NCBI RefSeq assembly: GCF_011040495.1
Contig: NZ_CP049037.1
Coordinates: 3,410,001 to 3,474,000 of the forward strand
DNA length: 64,000 bases
Direction of reading: 5' to 3'
Source: Pseudohalocynthiibacter aestuariivivens
GTDB taxonomy: Bacteria > Pseudomonadota > Alphaproteobacteria > Rhodobacterales > Rhodobacteraceae
The stretch's first letter is position 1; every line of letters starts with the position of its first letter. Shown piece by piece: positions 42,766-51,631 of the stretch. Below the pieces are notes generated by a model. The model was given only the letters and a program-made list of their open reading frames with translations. It was not told the DNA's origin and ran no database searches. Both the position numbers and the translations under genes were made by a program.

Positions 42766-44136
42766 ATGGTATCCGCAGCAGAACAAATGGCCGCCAACAC
42801 CAGCTGGTCCGCGTTGGGCAAGGCCACTGACCTTCGCAAACGTATCCTTTTCACGCTCGGTCTGCTGATCGTTTACCGACTGGGGACGTTCATCCCGGTG
42901 CCGGGTATCGATGGTGCGGCGCTGCGTGAATTCATGGATGGCGCGGCGGCAAGCATTGGCGGCATGTTGTCGATGTTTACCGGTGGTGCGCTGGGGCGGA
43001 TGGGCATCTTTGCCCTCGGCATCATGCCGTATATTTCGGCTTCGATCATCGTACAGTTGATGACGTCGATGGTACCTGCGCTGGAACAGCTGAAAAAAGA
43101 AGGCGAGCAGGGCCGTAAGAAGATCAACCAGTATACCCGTTACGGCACGGTCTTTCTGGCGACGCTGCAATCCTACGGTCTGGCGGTCAGCCTGCAGTCG
43201 GGCGATCTGGTGACGACCCCCGGCGGGTTCTTCCTCGCGTCGTGCATGATTACGCTGGTCGGCGGCACCATGTTCCTGATGTGGCTGGGTGAGCAGATCA
43301 CCGCGCGCGGCATCGGTAACGGTATTTCACTGATCATCTTTGTCGGGATCATCGCCGAAGTGCCTGCAGCGTTGGCGCAGTTCTTTGCCTCTGGCCGGTC
43401 GGGCGCAATCAGCCCTGCGGTGATCATCGGTGTGATGGTCATGGTGATCGGCGTGATCGCATTCGTGGTGTTCATGGAGCGGTCCCTGCGCAAGATTCAC
43501 ATCCAGTATCCGCGCCGTCAGGTCGGCATGAAGGTGTATGATGGTGGCTCGTCACACCTGCCGGTCAAGGTGAACCCAGCGGGCGTTATCCCGGCAATCT
43601 TTGCCAGTTCACTGTTGTTGCTGCCTGTCACGGTCAGCACGTTCTCGGGGCAGGGCAATTCGACCAGCCCGATCATGTCGACGATCCTCGCCTACTTTGG
43701 CCCCGGTCAGCCGCTCTATCTGCTGTTCTTTGCGCTGATGATCGTGTTCTTTGCCTATTTCTATACCTACAACGTGGCGTTCAAGACGGATGAAGTCGCC
43801 GACAATCTGAAGAACCAGAACGGTTTTGTTCCCGGTATCCGTCCGGGCAAGAAAACGGCCGAGTATCTGGACTATGTCGTGACGCGTATTCTTGTGCTTG
43901 GTTCCGGTTACCTTGCGGCAGTTTGTCTCCTTCCAGAGATTCTGCGTTCCCAATTCGCTATTCCCTTCTATTTTGGCGGCACCTCGGTCCTGATCGTGGT
44001 GTCAGTCACGATGGATACGATCCAGCAGGTGCAAAGCCATCTTCTGGCGCATCAGTATGAAGGACTGATCGAGAAATCGCAGTTGAGCGGCAAAGGGAAA
44101 CGCCGCGCTCGCAGAAAAGGGGCAGCACGCCGATGA
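42766..44136 (+). CDS. secY: Preprotein translocase subunit SecY
   Basis: A 456-residue channel subunit with ten transmembrane segments. [20 protein letters not shown] starts helix 1, [20 protein letters not shown] marks helix 2, and [20 protein letters not shown] the C-terminal signature. It works with SecE (6407). It overlaps adk by 4 bases. Confidence 0.97.
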   Translation: MVSAAEQMAANTSWSALGKATDLRKRILFTLGLLIVYRLGTFIPVPGIDGAALREFMDGAAASIGGMLSMFTGGALGRMGIFALGIMPYISASIIVQLMTSMVPALEQLKKEGEQGRKKINQYTRYGTVFLATLQSYGLAVSLQSGDLVTTPGGFFLASCMITLVGGTMFLMWLGEQITARGIGNGISLIIFVGIIAEVPAALAQFFASGRSGAISPAVIIGVMVMVIGVIAFVVFMERSLRKIHIQYPRRQVGMKVYDGGSSHLPVKVNPAGVIPAIFASSLLLLPVTVSTFSGQGNSTSPIMSTILAYFGPGQPLYLLFFALMIVFFAYFYTYNVAFKTDEVADNLKNQNGFVPGIRPGKKTAEYLDYVVTRILVLGSGYLAAVCLLPEILRSQFAIPFYFGGTSVLIVVSVTMDTIQQVQSHLLAHQYEGLIEKSQLSGKGKRRARRKGAARR

Positions 44137-44774
44137 ACATTATCCTTCTTGGGCCGCCGGGCGCCGGCAAAGGCACGCAAGCACATATTCTGGTTTCAGA
44201 GCGGGGCATGATCCAGCTCAGCACCGGCGACATGCTGCGCGAGGCCAAGGACTCCGGCACCGAGATGGGTAAGATCGTGGCAGACGTGATGGCGAGAGGC
44301 GATCTGGTGACAGACGAGATCGTGATCGGCCTGATCCGCGAGAAGCTGGAAGGCGAGAAGGGCGGCGGGTTCATCTTTGACGGCTTCCCGCGCACGCTTG
44401 CTCAGGCAGATGCGCTTGGGGCGTTGCTGGCAGAAAGTGGCGAAACGCTGGATGCTGTCGTGGAAATGCGCGTCGATGACGATGCGCTGGTCAGCCGGAT
44501 CACCGCGCGGTCAACTTGTGGCAATTGCGGCAATGTCTATAACGACATTACCAAACCCTGGCCCGCGGATGGCAAATGCGAGAATTGCGGCAGCACGGAT
44601 GTCAAGCGTCGTGCCGACGACAATGAAGAAGCGTTGCGCAACCGGCTGATGGAATATTACAAGAAAACCTCGCCGCTGATTGGCTATTACTACGCCAAGG
44701 ACATGTTGAAATCTGTCGATGGTCTGGGTGAGATCGACGAGGTCAAAGCCGCGATCGCCAAGGTTCTGGACTAA
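44133..44774 (+). CDS. adk: Adenylate kinase with four-cysteine LID
   Basis: A 213-residue long-type adenylate kinase (AMP + ATP to 2 ADP). P-loop [10 protein letters not shown] (7-16), FDGFPRT (82-88) and the LID domain are visible. The LID contains C129-x2-C132 and C149-x2-C152, a structural zinc site that is absent from the enterobacterial enzyme. Its start overlaps the secY stop. It is followed by a hairpin and the secreted-protein cluster. Confidence 0.96.
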   Translation: MNIILLGPPGAGKGTQAHILVSERGMIQLSTGDMLREAKDSGTEMGKIVADVMARGDLVTDEIVIGLIREKLEGEKGGGFIFDGFPRTLAQADALGALLAESGETLDAVVEMRVDDDALVSRITARSTCGNCGNVYNDITKPWPADGKCENCGSTDVKRRADDNEEALRNRLMEYYKKTSPLIGYYYAKDMLKSVDGLGEIDEVKAAIAKVLD

Positions 44775-44794
44775 CCCAAGCCGCGTTTCCGGCA

Positions 44795-44835
44795 CCGCCG
44801 CAGGGCCAACTAATTTTTAGTCCCTCTTGCGGCGG
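44795..44835 (+). promoter_or_regulatory. Nested hairpin after adk
   Basis: Outer CCGCCGCA (44795-44802) / TGCGGCGG (44828-44835) and inner ACTAA/TTAGT (44809-44821, loop TTT). There is no T tract downstream. It marks the end of the rplO-secY-adk unit. Confidence 0.45.
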
Positions 44836-44907
44836 GCGTCTCCCATGTTGAATTTTGGATTGCGGCCATGCAACCATGGCTAATCTGAAGCTCGGGGAGT
44901 GTGGACC

Positions 44908-45300
44908 TTGAAGATCGTAACTGTCCTTCCGTCCGTGGCTGTCGGGATTTCCATTGGGTTGTCGATACCGGCCAGCGCAGAATTCTTTTACATATCGGAT
45001 GAGGGGCTGTGTGACGCGCCGGGCGAAGAGCACGAGATGCAACACACGATTTTTCTGACGTCTCACGAAATGAGCAACCATTTCTTTGGGTGCAACTGGC
45101 CGCAGAACATCGGCGCGGTACTGGCGAATGAAGGTAGTGCTGTTGTCGCGGCGAGTTGCCAGAATGGCACTGGCATGTGGCAGGCCGAGTTCGAATTTGC
45201 ACCCCAGACTGACGGTTATCTGGCGGTGTTTCAGAATGGTGGCGGGATCAGCCCGGTCAAGTTTTATCATTGTCCGTCTGTGGAAGAGGAAAGCGAATGA
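44908..45300 (+). CDS. Secreted four-cysteine protein, paralog 1
   Basis: A 130-residue exported protein. A TTG at 44908 with GGGGAG nine bases upstream gives a good signal peptide ending IPASA before EFFYISDEG; a GTG at 44899 has no space for a ribosome binding site. Mature cysteines occur in GLCDAP, GCNWP, ASCQN and YHCPS. The same order is seen in three adjacent genes. Family unknown; a small disulfide-bonded periplasmic or secreted domain is likely. The stop overlaps the next ATG. Confidence 0.7.
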   Translation: MKIVTVLPSVAVGISIGLSIPASAEFFYISDEGLCDAPGEEHEMQHTIFLTSHEMSNHFFGCNWPQNIGAVLANEGSAVVAASCQNGTGMWQAEFEFAPQTDGYLAVFQNGGGISPVKFYHCPSVEEESE

Positions 45301-45731
45301 GGCGATTTGCGCTGACTGTCATCTTGTCGGGACTTGCGGGCACGGTGGTGGCCGACGAGCAGACGCTGACCTCGCGCCCGGACCTGTGCAAGGCCGATTA
45401 TGCGATCCAGGAACTGGAAGATGTTACCATGCTGGATGCCACCACGGTTGGTGATCACTACATCCGCTGTAAATGGGAACCGCCACTAGACCTGAGCAAG
45501 GAGCGGCCAGCGGAGCAAAAGCGTATAGCCGTGTGTATGGATGGCGTTGGAGAGTGGTCGGTCGATGTGGTGTTCGAACGGGCGCCGGAAGGCGGGATCA
45601 GGTTGACGACAGAGGATAAGCGTCTGCCCCGCAAAACCTATGGCCCATGCCCTGATGGCCATAACAGGCCAACGGGTGGCAGCGAGCGGGCGTTCAAGCT
45701 CAAGCCTCAGGCAGGTGCCTCAGCAGATTGA
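45297..45731 (+). CDS. Secreted four-cysteine protein, paralog 2
   Basis: A 144-residue exported protein with a signal peptide ending about TVVA before DEQTLTSRPDLC. Cysteines in DLCKAD, RCKWEP, VCMDGVGEW and GPCPDG align with paralogs 1 and 3, so it is the most divergent but still recognisable member of this trio. It has a longer, basic C-terminal tail. Its ATG overlaps the upstream stop by four bases, so the pair is translationally coupled. Function unknown. Confidence 0.7.
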   Translation: MRRFALTVILSGLAGTVVADEQTLTSRPDLCKADYAIQELEDVTMLDATTVGDHYIRCKWEPPLDLSKERPAEQKRIAVCMDGVGEWSVDVVFERAPEGGIRLTTEDKRLPRKTYGPCPDGHNRPTGGSERAFKLKPQAGASAD

Positions 45732-45780
45732 CGGCCGGTCGAGTGAGGGGCTCAGAGGAAATCGGACAGGAGAAACTACG

Positions 45781-46161
45781 ATGTTCCATCGTTTCTGCAT
45801 TATCTTGATAAGTATCCTGACAATCCCGGCGTTGGCCGAAACAGCGGCGGATGTCGAAGCCTTCTACCTTTCCGACCCTGATTTCTGCGACGCCGATGAG
45901 GGCGATATCGAGGATAACAGCATAATACGCCTAACAAGCAGCGGCCTTGCGACCCATGAGTTCAGTTGCGAGTGGCCATTGGAGGCAGGCAAGGCAATCC
46001 TGCGTGGAGAACAGTCGGTTTTGACGACGGCCCAGTGCGGGACAGCGACCAGCCGCTGGCAAGCCGAGTTAGAGATTGTGCAATGGAACGCCAACTCCGT
46101 CAGGATATTTCAGAACAGTGGTGGTATTTCCCCGGTTCGGTTCTACCGTTGCGGTGAATGA
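45781..46161 (+). CDS. Secreted four-cysteine protein, paralog 3
   Basis: A 126-residue exported protein. Signal peptide MFHRFCIILISILTIPALA is followed by ETAADVEAFYLSDPDFC. It is clearly homologous to paralog 1: the EFSCEWPLEAGKAIL-type segment, QCGTATSRWQAELEI and FQNSGGISPVRFYRC match in order. GGAGAAAC precedes the ATG at 45781. Function unknown. Confidence 0.75.
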   Translation: MFHRFCIILISILTIPALAETAADVEAFYLSDPDFCDADEGDIEDNSIIRLTSSGLATHEFSCEWPLEAGKAILRGEQSVLTTAQCGTATSRWQAELEIVQWNANSVRIFQNSGGISPVRFYRCGE

Positions 46162-46204
46162 TGCTTAGGGGCATTATCTGTCTTGCAGAGATTAGGAGTG
46201 ACCC

Positions 46205-46567
46205 ATGCGATTGATCCTGACAACGTTTATCTCACTGGCGATGGTGGCCCCGTTACAGGCCCAGAATGTTGACTTTGTCACCGATGCTAAACTCTGCCCG
46301 TTGGAGTTGATTGACAGGCAAGAACAAGGCATGAGTTTCGATGGTCAGGATTTCTGGGAGATCGAGTATCATTGCGCGCTGAAAGAGCCGCTGCCAGTCG
46401 GCAGTCTGGGACTCGAGATTACACATGTCAGCGCCGGTTATTGCGAAGAGCCGGGGTTTGTTTATCCCACGGTTTTCGTCATTCGCGCCTTCCCCGAGGA
46501 ACCCGATGTTCTTCGGGTTTATCAGGGCGACACGGGTGAGCCGACACTATACCACGCCTGTGGATGA
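46205..46567 (+). CDS. Secreted four-cysteine protein, paralog 4
   Basis: A 120-residue exported protein with signal peptide MRLILTTFISLAMVAPLQA before QNVDFVTDAKLC. Cysteines in KLCPLE, YHCALKE, GYCEEP and LYHACG keep the spacing order of the other three, and DTGEPTLYHAC resembles GGISPVKFYHC. The tryptophan after the second cysteine is replaced, so it is a remote member. Last gene before the rpsM unit. Confidence 0.7.
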   Translation: MRLILTTFISLAMVAPLQAQNVDFVTDAKLCPLELIDRQEQGMSFDGQDFWEIEYHCALKEPLPVGSLGLEITHVSAGYCEEPGFVYPTVFVIRAFPEEPDVLRVYQGDTGEPTLYHACG

Positions 46568-46782
46568 GCGGGGCGTGACGCCCCTTTCGGGGGAGGGGTT
46601 GACGCCCCCGTGAATTACCCCTAACCAGCACCATCTCGACCGAGAAAATGATTCCCTCTGGCCTGTCTGGAATCGGAATCGATCACCTGAATTCAGCTGC
46701 GGCCCGGAGCGGACACGCCTCGGGCTTATGTTGTGAAAAAAGGGTCTGGCATTACGGACCCGCAACGAAAAGGAAATGACAC

Positions 46783-47151
46783 TTGGCACGTATCGCCGGC
46801 GTTAACATCCCGACGCATAAACGCGTCCCGATCGCCCTGACCTACATCACCGGAATTGGCCACTCAACGGCCAAGGACATCTGTGCAGCCGTCAACATCG
46901 ACGCATCCCGTCGCGTTAACGAGCTGAGCGACGCCGAGTTGCTGGCGGTTCGTGAGCACATCGATGCGAACCTGACCGTCGAAGGCGACCTGCGCCGTGA
47001 GACCCAGATGAACATCAAGCGCCTGATGGACCTCGGCTGCTACCGTGGCCTGCGCCACCGTCGTAACCTGCCGGTGCGCGGTCAGCGGACCCACACCAAT
47101 GCCCGCACCCGCAAAGGCCCCGCACGGGCCATTGCCGGCAAGAAGAAATAA
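46783..47151 (+). CDS. rpsM: Ribosomal protein S13 (TTG start)
   Basis: A 122-residue 30S head protein. It begins (TTG) [19 protein letters not shown] and contains [30 protein letters not shown] precedes the TTG at 46783; no ATG would give the conserved N-terminus. Usage of TTG may limit its translation relative to neighbours. First gene of the alpha operon. Confidence 0.96.
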   Translation: MARIAGVNIPTHKRVPIALTYITGIGHSTAKDICAAVNIDASRRVNELSDAELLAVREHIDANLTVEGDLRRETQMNIKRLMDLGCYRGLRHRRNLPVRGQRTHTNARTRKGPARAIAGKKK

Positions 47152-47166
47152 GGGAGGGCAGCAGAT

Positions 47167-47556
47167 ATGGCACGCGATACCCGCCGCACGAAGAAAAAGG
47201 TTTCCAAGAACATCGCCACTGGCGTTGCGCATGTGAACTCTTCGTTCAACAACACAAAAATCCTGATCTCTGACGTGCAGGGCAATGCGATCGCATGGTC
47301 GTCCGCCGGTACGATGGGCTTCAAAGGTAGCCGGAAATCTACGCCCTATGCGGCGCAGATGGCTGCCGAAGATGCTGGCCGCAAGGCACAGGAACATGGC
47401 ATGCGCACGCTGGAAGTCGAAGTGCAGGGCCCCGGTTCCGGTCGTGAAAGCGCGTTGCGCGCTCTGGCCGCAGTTGGGTTCAACATTACTTCGATCCGCG
47501 ATGTGACGCCGATCGCCCACAATGGTTGCCGCCCGCCGAAACGCCGCCGGGTTTGA
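47167..47556 (+). CDS. rpsK: Ribosomal protein S11
   Basis: A 129-residue platform protein. ASFNNTKI-type sequence ([20 protein letters not shown]) and [19 protein letters not shown] at the C-terminus are diagnostic. Fifteen bases follow rpsM. A GC stem (47575-47599) without T tract lies before rpoA. Confidence 0.97.
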   Translation: MARDTRRTKKKVSKNIATGVAHVNSSFNNTKILISDVQGNAIAWSSAGTMGFKGSRKSTPYAAQMAAEDAGRKAQEHGMRTLEVEVQGPGSGRESALRALAAVGFNITSIRDVTPIAHNGCRPPKRRRV

Positions 47557-47668
47557 TTCACTGATTTATCGGTTGGGGCCGCGTGTTTTGCACGGCCCCA
47601 TTCCGTCATTTTAAACCTCGGGCGCTCTGGCCTTCGGACATGAGGACAGGGCAGGAATGGAGGGACAC

Positions 47669-48685
47669 ATGATCCACAAGAACTGGGCTGAACTGATCAA
47701 GCCGACACAGCTGGACGTAAAGCCGGGCAATGACCCGCTGCGTCAGGCAACCGTCACGGCCGAACCGCTGGAACGCGGCTTTGGTCTGACACTGGGCAAC
47801 GCGCTGCGCCGCGTGCTGATTTCATCGCTGCAAGGTGCCGCGATCACATCCGTACAAATCGACAACGTATTGCACGAGTTTTCGTCCGTCGCGGGCGTAC
47901 GTGAAGACGTGACCGACATGGTACTGAACCTCAAGGGTGTCGCGCTGCGCATGGAAGTCGAAGGACCGAAACGCCTGTCGGTTTCCGCAAAAGGCCCCGG
48001 TGTCGTCACCGCTGGTGACATCAGCGATAGTGCAGGTATCGAGGTTCTGAACCGGGATCATGTGATCTGTCACCTCGATGACGGTGCGGACCTGTTCATG
48101 GAACTGACCGTCAACACCGGCAAAGGCTATGTGGCCGCAGACAAGAACAAGCCCGAGGATGCGCCGATCGGCATGATCCCGGTCGATGCGATCTATTCGC
48201 CGATTCGTCGCGTTAGCTATGATGTGCAGCCCACCCGCGAGGGCCAAGTGCTGGATTATGACAAGCTGACGATGAAAATCGAAACCGATGGCTCGATCAC
48301 GCCGGATGATGCCGTGGCCTATGCTGCGCGCATCCTGCAGGATCAACTGAGCATCTTTGTCAACTTTGAAGAGCCCGAAGCGGCTGGCCGTCAGGACGAA
48401 GATGATGGTCTGGAGTTCAATCCGCTGTTGCTCAAGAAAGTTGACGAGCTGGAGCTGAGTGTCCGTTCCGCCAACTGCCTGAAGAACGACAATATCGTTT
48501 ACATCGGTGACCTGATTCAAAAGACCGAAGCAGAGATGCTGCGCACGCCGAACTTTGGCCGCAAGTCTTTGAACGAGATCAAGGAAGTCCTGTCCGGTAT
48601 GGGGCTGCACCTTGGCATGGATGTCGAGGATTGGCCGCCGGACAATATCGAGGATCTGGCCAAGAAGTTCGAAGACCAGTTCTGA
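47669..48685 (+). CDS. rpoA: RNA polymerase alpha subunit
   Basis: A 338-residue assembly subunit. The N-terminal domain has [20 protein letters not shown] near residue 35. The C-terminal domain, which binds UP elements and activators, has [20 protein letters not shown] and [17 protein letters not shown]. The ATG at 47669 has GGAGGG five bases upstream and gives the usual alphaproteobacterial length; a start at 47657 adds four residues. Confidence 0.98.
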   Translation: MIHKNWAELIKPTQLDVKPGNDPLRQATVTAEPLERGFGLTLGNALRRVLISSLQGAAITSVQIDNVLHEFSSVAGVREDVTDMVLNLKGVALRMEVEGPKRLSVSAKGPGVVTAGDISDSAGIEVLNRDHVICHLDDGADLFMELTVNTGKGYVAADKNKPEDAPIGMIPVDAIYSPIRRVSYDVQPTREGQVLDYDKLTMKIETDGSITPDDAVAYAARILQDQLSIFVNFEEPEAAGRQDEDDGLEFNPLLLKKVDELELSVRSANCLKNDNIVYIGDLIQKTEAEMLRTPNFGRKSLNEIKEVLSGMGLHLGMDVEDWPPDNIEDLAKKFEDQF

Positions 48686-48691
48686 AGGGGT

Positions 48692-48744
48692 GGCGGGCTG
48701 AAGCCCGCCCTACCTACGCTGTAGGCCGGGCTTCAGCCCGGCAT
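48692..48744. repeat. Dispersed palindromic repeat, head-to-head pair
   Basis: GGCGGGCTGAAGCCCGCC with CTACC, then inverted GTAGGCCGGGCTTCAGCCCG. Between rpoA and rplQ. Confidence 0.75.
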
Positions 48745-48844
48745 GCAGAAAAACACGATCAAGACCGGGCATTCGCCCCAAGGAGAGTGGCCTGACACGC
48801 ATCATGCCGCCGGACAAAGCAAAACATAGTTATGGAGTAAGAAA

Positions 48845-49270
48845 ATGCGTCACGCACGAGGATACCGCCGCCTGAACCGCACCCATGAGCACCGCAAGGC
48901 GCTGTGGGCGAACATGGCCGGCTCGCTCATCGAACATGAGCAAATCAAGACCACCCTGCCCAAGGCCAAGGAACTGCGCCGCATCATCGAAAAGATGATC
49001 ACGTTGGGCAAACGTGGCGATCTGCACGCCCGCCGTCAGGCCGCCAGCCAGTTGAAGCAGGATCAATACGTTACCAAGCTGTTTGACGTGCTTGGCCCGC
49101 GCTACAAAGAGCGTAACGGCGGTTATGTCCGCGTGCTTAAGGCAGGCTTCCGCTATGGCGACATGGCGCCGATGGCGATCATCGAATTCGTTGACCGCGA
49201 TGTGGATGCCAAGGGCGCCGGTGACCGCGCGCGCGTCGCCGCCGAACAAGCGGACGCTGGCGAAGAATAA
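48845..49270 (+). CDS. rplQ: Ribosomal protein L17
   Basis: A 141-residue exit-side protein. It begins [20 protein letters not shown] and contains [15 protein letters not shown]. Last gene of the alpha operon; 159 bases, including a repeat pair, separate it from rpoA. Confidence 0.97.
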   Translation: MRHARGYRRLNRTHEHRKALWANMAGSLIEHEQIKTTLPKAKELRRIIEKMITLGKRGDLHARRQAASQLKQDQYVTKLFDVLGPRYKERNGGYVRVLKAGFRYGDMAPMAIIEFVDRDVDAKGAGDRARVAAEQADAGEE

Positions 49271-49292
49271 GCCGTACCGCTCGACCAAATTT

Positions 49293-49331
49293 AAAAGCCG
49301 CCGTTGGACGAACCAACGGCGGCTTTTCGTT
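49293..49331. terminator. Bidirectional terminator after rplQ
   Basis: A 15-bp perfect stem AAAAGCCGCCGTTGG/CCAACGGCGGCTTTT with a 5-base loop and T or A runs on both sides, serving rplQ and the convergent minus-strand genes. Confidence 0.9.
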
Positions 49332-49359
49332 TTGCGCTTGTGGGAAATGACTGCGCCGC

Positions 49360-49815
49360 TCAGGCCGCATCCATTTCCTTTTTGACAAGTTTTTCGATCT
49401 CGTCGACCGGGTGATTGGTCAGCGTCTTGGGAATATCCATCACCAGCTTTGCCAGCACTTCGGCATGCAATTCGTCGCGCAATACGCCCAACACATGCGG
49501 CGCGGCCACTAACACCAACCGATCAAAGGCCCCTTTGTGCGCCTCGCTATACAACTTGTCTGCCAAATCCTTGGCAAAGCGGTCCTTTGCCAACTCGTGC
49601 CAATCAGTGTCATCCAATGCAGACCGTTGGCCGACGCCGGTATCGGGCATGCGACCGGGCCGATTGGCAGACTGTTCCTTGTCGGATGGATTGTTCTGAC
49701 TTTCTTCGTCCGTCACTTCGAGGTTGGGATTGGCGTGATCGGTCAGATTGCGCAGGAACAATGCTTTCTCGCTATCTGCGACGACGACCAACGTATCATT
49801 CTTTAACCGTACCAT
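49360..49815 (-). CDS. Host-attachment family protein
   Basis: A 151-residue protein of the host-attachment (bacterial Rf1-like, baeRF) family. It begins VRLKNDTLVVVADSEKALFL, has an acidic linker, and contains FDRLVLVAAPHVLGVLRDEL then a charged C-terminal helix. The name derives from a plant-attachment phenotype; the biochemical role is unclear. The ATG at 49815 has GAGGAGGA upstream. One base separates it from the hydrophilic gene above, so they are co-translated. Confidence 0.8.
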   Translation of the reverse strand: MVRLKNDTLVVVADSEKALFLRNLTDHANPNLEVTDEESQNNPSDKEQSANRPGRMPDTGVGQRSALDDTDWHELAKDRFAKDLADKLYSEAHKGAFDRLVLVAAPHVLGVLRDELHAEVLAKLVMDIPKTLTNHPVDEIEKLVKKEMDAA

Positions 49816-49816
49816 A

Positions 49817-50053
49817 TCAGTCCTCCTCGCCGGTACCGTGGTGGCCACCCAGATTACCTTGGCCCTTTTCATCCGATTTCCGCACGCGGGTGACACCGGG
49901 ACGATCCCCTTTGGCACGGTTCAGCGCCGCGCGTGTCCCCACATCGCGTTCCAGATTACCGCCAGCGCGGCCTTGCTGCGTTGGTGTCTTTTCGTCCTGA
50001 ACAATCGTTTCGGTTTCGCGTTTGCCGTCCTTAGATCTCTGACGATCTGCCAT
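49817..50053 (-). CDS. Small hydrophilic protein (78 aa), unknown
   Basis: A 78-residue, highly charged, Gly/Arg/Lys/Asp-rich protein (for example RAALNRAKGDRPGVTRVRK) without hydrophobic segments, probably disordered. AAGGAAG precedes the ATG at 50053, and its stop codon is one base from the next gene's ATG. Very short gaps and the clean site support a real gene. It is first in the unit and divergent from the protease. No family recognised. Confidence 0.6.
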   Translation of the reverse strand: MADRQRSKDGKRETETIVQDEKTPTQQGRAGGNLERDVGTRAALNRAKGDRPGVTRVRKSDEKGQGNLGGHHGTGEED

Positions 50054-50245
50054 TGGGTATCTTCCTTTCGATATTATCCGCCTTTGAAGAGACAACGATG
50101 CAGCAGGCAGCAGAGTTCCGAATTGCGTGGGCATTCTCTGGTTTGCTACCGGTATCGTAGGGGTGCCATGCGATGGACCTGTGGTTGCAATCAGTCGCAG
50201 TCGGGCGCATATCCGTGGAACGCAACGCCAGAAAACCAGAGGGAT

Positions 50246-51628
50246 ATGATGCTTCGGATCTTGGTTATCTTGATGATGGGGTTTGTGATGCCGGTTGCGG
50301 CGGATACCCGTGTTCCGACCAGTGGCGCTGAAATTCAGCTCAGTTTTGTGCCCGTGGTTAAGGCCGCAGCACCTGCGGTGGTCAATATCTATGCGCGCCG
50401 AGTGATCGAGAGGACGCATAGCCCATTTGCGGATGATCCGTTCTTTGGCCAACTCTTTCGCGATTTTGGCGATCGCGGGCCACGGGTGGAAAATTCACTC
50501 GGATCAGGTGTGATCCTTGGCTCTGGCGGGATCGTTGTGTCGAATTACCACGTGGTCGGGCAGGCGACAGATATTCGTGTGGTGTTGAATGACCGACGAG
50601 AATTCTCTGCCCGCGTGTTGATGGGTGACGAGGAAAGCGATCTGGCCATCCTGCAGTTGGAGGGCGCGGAGGATATGCCTGCGCTACCGCTGCGAGACAG
50701 CGAAACCGTCGAGGTGGGCGAATTGGTGTTGGCCATCGGCAACCCCTTTGGCGTGGGCCAGACGGTCAGCAGTGGCATTGTGTCGGGACTGGCGCGTTCG
50801 GGGCTCGCCACCGGAAATGTGCGCGGGTATTTCATCCAGACCGATGCGCCGATCAATCCCGGTAACTCTGGAGGTGCATTGGTGGACATCGAGGGGCGGC
50901 TGATCGGCATCAACACCGCAATTCTCAGCAGGTCAGGGGGATCGAACGGGATAGGTTTTGCCATCCCGTCAGCACTGGTAAAACAGTTCGTTGCACAAGC
51001 GGACGCGGGCAAAACGCATTTCGAGCGGCCTTGGGCAGGGTTGACCGGCCAGCCGGTTACTGCGGACATGGCAGAGGGCTTGGGGCTGCTGCGGCCGGGC
51101 GGTATCATCATCTCGGATATACATCCTGCCAGTCCGTTCGTTACGCACGGGTTTGCCCCCGGTGACGTGATCTTGGCGGTCGGCGGCGAAGAGGTGAACA
51201 CCCCTGCCGAGATGATCTATCGTATGTCCGTTGCCGGGCTGGGCGCAAGCGTGCAGGTGGCTGCACGTATCGGCGGCAAGGCGCAGACATTCGACATGAT
51301 ACTGGCCGCAGCACCCGAAACCCCGCCACGCGCATCGCTGGAAACCAGCACCAAAGCTGCCGTGCCCGGTATGCAGGTGAGCAATATCAATCCCGGCGTT
51401 CTGGCCGAATACGACCTGCCATTGTCGGCAGCAGGGGTTCTGGTCGAGCGACCTGGTCAGGTCGGGCTGCGCGCGGGGCTGCGGCAGGGTGATCTGTTGC
51501 TGTCGGTCAATGGAACGCAGATCACCGACACCGCAAGCGCGAATGCAGCCCTTGAGGGCGCGCGACATCGCCTTGCATTGGAAATACAGCGAGGCACGCG
51601 GCGGATGATGCTGCGGTTCCGGCTCTGA
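50246..51628 (+). CDS. DegP/DegQ-like periplasmic serine protease
   Basis: A 460-residue trypsin-fold protease for envelope protein quality control. Signal peptide about residues 1-19 (cleavage after VAA). Catalytic triad H102 (NYHVVG), D132 (ESDLAIL) and S208 (INPGNSGGAL). Two PDZ domains follow (about 260-350 and 365-460), with GDVILAVGGEEVNTP and GDLLLSVNGTQITD. ATG 50246 with AGAGGGAT upstream; a second ATG follows at once. Three bases before rarA, so they share a transcript. Promoter lies in the divergent gap 50054-50245. Confidence 0.92.
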   Translation: MMLRILVILMMGFVMPVAADTRVPTSGAEIQLSFVPVVKAAAPAVVNIYARRVIERTHSPFADDPFFGQLFRDFGDRGPRVENSLGSGVILGSGGIVVSNYHVVGQATDIRVVLNDRREFSARVLMGDEESDLAILQLEGAEDMPALPLRDSETVEVGELVLAIGNPFGVGQTVSSGIVSGLARSGLATGNVRGYFIQTDAPINPGNSGGALVDIEGRLIGINTAILSRSGGSNGIGFAIPSALVKQFVAQADAGKTHFERPWAGLTGQPVTADMAEGLGLLRPGGIIISDIHPASPFVTHGFAPGDVILAVGGEEVNTPAEMIYRMSVAGLGASVQVAARIGGKAQTFDMILAAAPETPPRASLETSTKAAVPGMQVSNINPGVLAEYDLPLSAAGVLVERPGQVGLRAGLRQGDLLLSVNGTQITDTASANAALEGARHRLALEIQRGTRRMMLRFRL

Positions 51629-51631
51629 CCC

